Origin: Streptantibioticus parmotrematis
Lineage (GTDB): Bacteria; Actinomycetota; Actinomycetes; Streptomycetales; Streptomycetaceae
DNA: 64,000 bases
Reading direction: 5' to 3'
NCBI RefSeq assembly: GCF_019890615.1
Contig: NZ_JAINVZ010000002.1
Coordinates: 372,001 to 436,000 of the forward strand
A model generated the notes under the pieces. That model was not told the origin of the DNA. It saw only the letters and a list, made by a program, of their open reading frames with translations, and ran no database searches. Below are positions 61,933-64,000 of the stretch, one piece after another (within the stretch, counting starts at the first letter, position 1; each line of letters begins with the position of its first letter). The translations under genes were made by a program, and so were the position numbers.

Positions 61933-63192
61933 ATGGGAGGCGACGACCGCGTGGGCGGCGGGACGGTGACGGAGCCGGAGGTCCGGGACATCGGCATGGG
62001 CATGGCCCCGGAGACCCGGCGCCAGCAGATCGTGAAGCTGTGCTGGACGCTCGTCTACCTGCTCTACATGGCCTACGCGGTCGCCGACCTCGTCTCCGGC
62101 GACCACACCGTCTGGGCGACCGTGCTGGGCTGGCTGGGCCTCGCCGCGTTCCTCACCCCGTACCTGTACCTCGTCCTCAGCCGCCGCCCGCGCGGTCAGC
62201 ACTTGGCGGTCTGGCAGTGGGCGGCGCTGGGCTGGCTGTACGTGCTCGCGGTGACGCTGTCGCTGACGCTGGGCCAGGCGTGGCTGATGCTCTTCGTCTA
62301 CGTGACGATCACCTCCGGCGTGCTGCTGCCGTTCCGGCTGGCGGCGCGGGCGGTGGTGGCGGTGTCGATGAGCCTGCTGGGCGCGGGACTGCTGCTGCAC
62401 GCCAACGGCTGGCTGCTGACCGGGCTGGTCCTGCCGTCGCTGCTCGGCGGCGGGGCGATGATGGGCGTCTCCCAAATGGGCCGCACCATGCGGGAGTTGC
62501 GGGCCGCGCGGGAGACGGTCGCGCATCTGGCCGCCAACGAGGAACGGTTGCGGCTCGCCCGCGACCTGCACGACCTGCTCGGCCACTCGCTGTCGCTGAT
62601 CACGCTCAAGAGCGAACTGGCCGGGCGCATGCTCCCGGACAAGCCGGAGGAGGCCGCCCGCCAGGTCGCCGACATCGAACGGGTGAGCCGTCAGGCGCTC
62701 GTTGACGTCCGCGAGGCGGTCAGCGGCTTCCGCAGGCCCACCCTCGCCGTCGAACTCGCCGGTGTCCGCACCGCGTTGCACACCGCGGGCGTCGAGGCCG
62801 AGATCGCCCCCGCCCTCCAGCAGCCCGTCACCACCGCCCACCCCGGGCTCGGCGCCGAGCAGGAGGGCGCGTTGGCCTGGGCGCTGCGGGAGGCGGTCAC
62901 CAACGTCGTACGGCACAGCGGCGCGAGCGCCTGCGAACTGTCCCTGGACGAGGTGTGGGAGGCGGACGAGACCCGCTACCTGCGCCTGGAGATCGCCGAC
63001 GACGGCCGGGGCCCCGCCCGCGGTCACCACGCGGGCAACGGCCTGAGCGGCCTGGAGGAGCGCCTCGTCCTGTCCGGCGGCCGCCTGGAGACCGGCCCGT
63101 CCCGCCGGGGCGGCTTCGCGGTCCGGGCGTACGTGCCGTTGCGCGCGGTCCAGGACCGCCCGATCACGGAGCCCTCACGCCCGCAGTGCTGA
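61933..63192 (+). CDS. DesK-like sensor histidine kinase
   Basis: 419 aa from ATG 61933; GTG 61951 is an alternative with GGGAGG 10 bases upstream. Five or six membrane helices (about 36-178), then the HisKA_3 motif RLARDLHDLLGHSLSLI with phospho-acceptor His213 and the HATPase N-box ALREAVTNVVRHSGA; G-box DDGRGPARGHHAGNGLSGLEERL. It probably senses membrane or drug stress and controls the upstream exporter. No LuxR-type response regulator follows: after the stop comes a 186-bp gap and minus-strand DUF397 genes. The cognate regulator must be elsewhere or absent. Confidence 0.93.
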   Translation: MGGDDRVGGGTVTEPEVRDIGMGMAPETRRQQIVKLCWTLVYLLYMAYAVADLVSGDHTVWATVLGWLGLAAFLTPYLYLVLSRRPRGQHLAVWQWAALGWLYVLAVTLSLTLGQAWLMLFVYVTITSGVLLPFRLAARAVVAVSMSLLGAGLLLHANGWLLTGLVLPSLLGGGAMMGVSQMGRTMRELRAARETVAHLAANEERLRLARDLHDLLGHSLSLITLKSELAGRMLPDKPEEAARQVADIERVSRQALVDVREAVSGFRRPTLAVELAGVRTALHTAGVEAEIAPALQQPVTTAHPGLGAEQEGALAWALREAVTNVVRHSGASACELSLDEVWEADETRYLRLEIADDGRGPARGHHAGNGLSGLEERLVLSGGRLETGPSRRGGFAVRAYVPLRAVQDRPITEPSRPQC

Positions 63193-63251
63193 GGCGCGGG
63201 CCGCTCCGCTTCGGGCGGGCGAGGGGTGACCGGGTGGGGTGTGGTTCCCGG

Positions 63252-63340
63252 AACGCTTGTCACGTCGTTGTCTGTGACACGGGTTTTCGTCAACGGAGGT
63301 TGTCGGAAAGGTTGCTGGGGACATGGGGGTGACAAGCGTT
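63252..63340. repeat. Separated inverted repeat between kinase and DUF397 array
   Basis: AACGCTTGTCAC (63252-63263) and its exact complement GTGACAAGCGTT (63329-63340), 65 bp apart, in the AT-richer 186-bp gap between the kinase stop and the first DUF397 stop. A TTGTC/GTGACA pattern recurs in between. It could be a regulator site pair or the border of an inserted or deleted segment. Confidence 0.6.
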
Positions 63341-63378
63341 TCGGGAAGGGCGGGGGGTTGGCCTTCCGCCGATCGCTC

Positions 63379-63573
63379 TCAGGCGGGACCGAACTCTCCC
63401 GCTTTGACGGCCGCGACGAAGTCGGCGAAGGCGGCGGCGGGGAAGGCGAGGACGGGTCCGTGCGGGTCCTTGGAATCGCGCACGGGCACGAGGCCGTGGC
63501 CTGCGGCCACTTCGACGCACGCGCCGCCGTTGTTGCTGTGGGATGACGTGAACCAGCGAAGGGGTTCGGTCAT
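63379..63573 (-). CDS. DUF397 protein, copy 1 (last of the array)
   Basis: 64 aa. MTEPLRWFTSSHSNNGGACVEVA then VPVRDSKDPHGPVLAFPAAAFADFVAAVKAGEFG, the complete DUF397 pattern (W..SS.S...G.CVEV......V.VRDSKDP.GP.L.F....F..F). DUF397 proteins pair with XRE regulators and HATPase anti-sigma-like proteins in streptomycetes and influence development; exact biochemistry unknown. ATG overlaps the stop of copy 2 (ATGA). Confidence 0.9.
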   Translation of the reverse strand: MTEPLRWFTSSHSNNGGACVEVAAGHGLVPVRDSKDPHGPVLAFPAAAFADFVAAVKAGEFGPA

Positions 63574-63758
63574 CGCAGCTCCCCGGTCTTGATGCCGTCT
63601 ATGAAGGCGGCGAAAGCGGAGGCCGGGAAGGCGAGGGCGGGTCCGTGCGGGTCCTTGGAGTCGCGGACCAGTATGTGGTCCTGTGCGTCGGCGACTTCGA
63701 CGCACTGGCCTCCGTTGTTGCTGTGCGAGGACGTGAACCAACGGAGAGGTTCGGTCAT
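63570..63758 (-). CDS. DUF397 protein, copy 2
   Basis: 62 aa. MTEPLRWFTSSHSNNGGQCVEVADAQDHILVRDSKDP with tail AFAAFIDGIKTGELR. Very similar to copy 1 at DNA level over the first 16 codons, so the duplication is recent. Start overlaps the stop of copy 3 (ATGA), stop overlaps the start of copy 1. Confidence 0.9.
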   Translation of the reverse strand: MTEPLRWFTSSHSNNGGQCVEVADAQDHILVRDSKDPHGPALAFPASAFAAFIDGIKTGELR

Positions 63759-63955
63759 CGCAGCTCTCCAGCCTTCATGCTGGCCACGAAGGCGGTGAAC
63801 GCGTCGGCGCGGAAGGTGAGGACCGGTCCCTCCGGGTCCTTGGAGTCACGTACGGGGACCACGCCTTGGGAGGCGATCAGATCAGCGGCGACTTCGACGC
63901 ACGCGCCGCCGTTGTCGCTGTACGAGGACTTGAACCAGCGAAGGGACTCGGTCAT
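63755..63955 (-). CDS. DUF397 protein, copy 3
   Basis: 66 aa from ATG 63955, chosen by alignment with copies 1 and 2 (MTESLRWFKSSYSDNGGACVEVA); a GTG directly before it (63958) is possible. AAAGGA lies about 9 bases upstream. Four extra residues (DLIAS) precede QGVVPVRDSKDPEGP. Less similar to copies 1 and 2, so the older member. Confidence 0.9.
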   Translation of the reverse strand: MTESLRWFKSSYSDNGGACVEVAADLIASQGVVPVRDSKDPEGPVLTFRADAFTAFVASMKAGELR

Positions 63956-63968
63956 CACGGGCGTCCTT

Positions 63969-64000
63969 TCAGACGGCGCCGAACTCTCCAGCCTTGACGC
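63969..64000 (-). CDS. DUF397 protein, copy 4 (only C-terminus in window)
   Basis: The minus strand encodes VKAGEFGAV followed by TGA (63969-63971), matching the VKAGEFG ending of copy 1. The rest lies beyond the right edge. Its stop is 13 bp upstream of the start of copy 3, continuing the array. Confidence 0.75.
   Translation of the reverse strand, partial: VKAGEFGAV

Overview
This is a high-GC actinobacterial chromosome segment, almost certainly from Streptomyces or a close relative. Supporting signs are strong third-position GC bias, frequent GTG and TTG starts, mycothiol biosynthesis (mshB), Streptomyces-type SdhCAB, RsbU/SpoIIE phosphatases fused to HATPase domains, DUF397 genes, SPOR-like mini-proteins and many oligopeptide ABC transporters. 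I saw no rRNA, tRNA, CRISPR array or insertion sequence.

Layout. 1-4.2 kb: the end of a siderophore cassette with two IucA/IucC-type NIS synthetases (the first cut by the window edge) and an SbnH-like PLP decarboxylase. 4.3-8.7 kb: two amino-acid (APC) permeases flanking a HutC-type GntR regulator. 8.9-15.1 kb: an RpiB-like isomerase, a SPOR-like mini-protein, a Nudix hydrolase and two tandem PAS-GAF-SpoIIE-HATPase phosphatases. 15.1-19.5 kb: a compact RiPP locus of the ATP-grasp (graspetide) type. It holds an 87-aa precursor, an ATP-grasp ligase, a PIMT-like methyltransferase, a small beta-rich protein, a GntR regulator and a divergent methyltransferase; GntR-type palindromes lie between the genes. 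19.5-23.5 kb: sdhB, sdhA, sdhC and a small helical protein. 23.9-28.4 kb: an orphan oligopeptide-binding lipoprotein, typA and a MarR regulator.

28.6-52.8 kb is dominated by three complete Opp/Dpp-type ABC operons. One is on the plus strand in order A-B-C-D-F. Two are consecutive on the minus strand, both in the unusual order C-A-B-D-F, as expected from tandem duplication. Between the plus and minus operons (34.3-40.1 kb) lies an island of secreted or membrane proteins: a 1324-aa protein with a lytic-transglycosylase-like centre and a C-terminal SGNH hydrolase, a six-cysteine secreted protein, a lipoprotein and a tiny membrane protein.

53.5-64 kb: a DPP IV-type S9 peptidase, which could generate or degrade peptides for the neighbouring importers (inference); a conserved small membrane protein; mshB with its DUF6113 partner; a Pro/Gly-rich membrane-anchored PG_binding_4 protein; an ABC-2 exporter with a DesK-type histidine kinase but no response regulator in the window; and an array of at least four DUF397 genes running off the right edge.

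The strongest candidate for an under-described system is the graspetide-type RiPP locus with its self-contained GntR operator set. The two-enzyme-domain secreted protein, with an altered SGNH block III, comes second.
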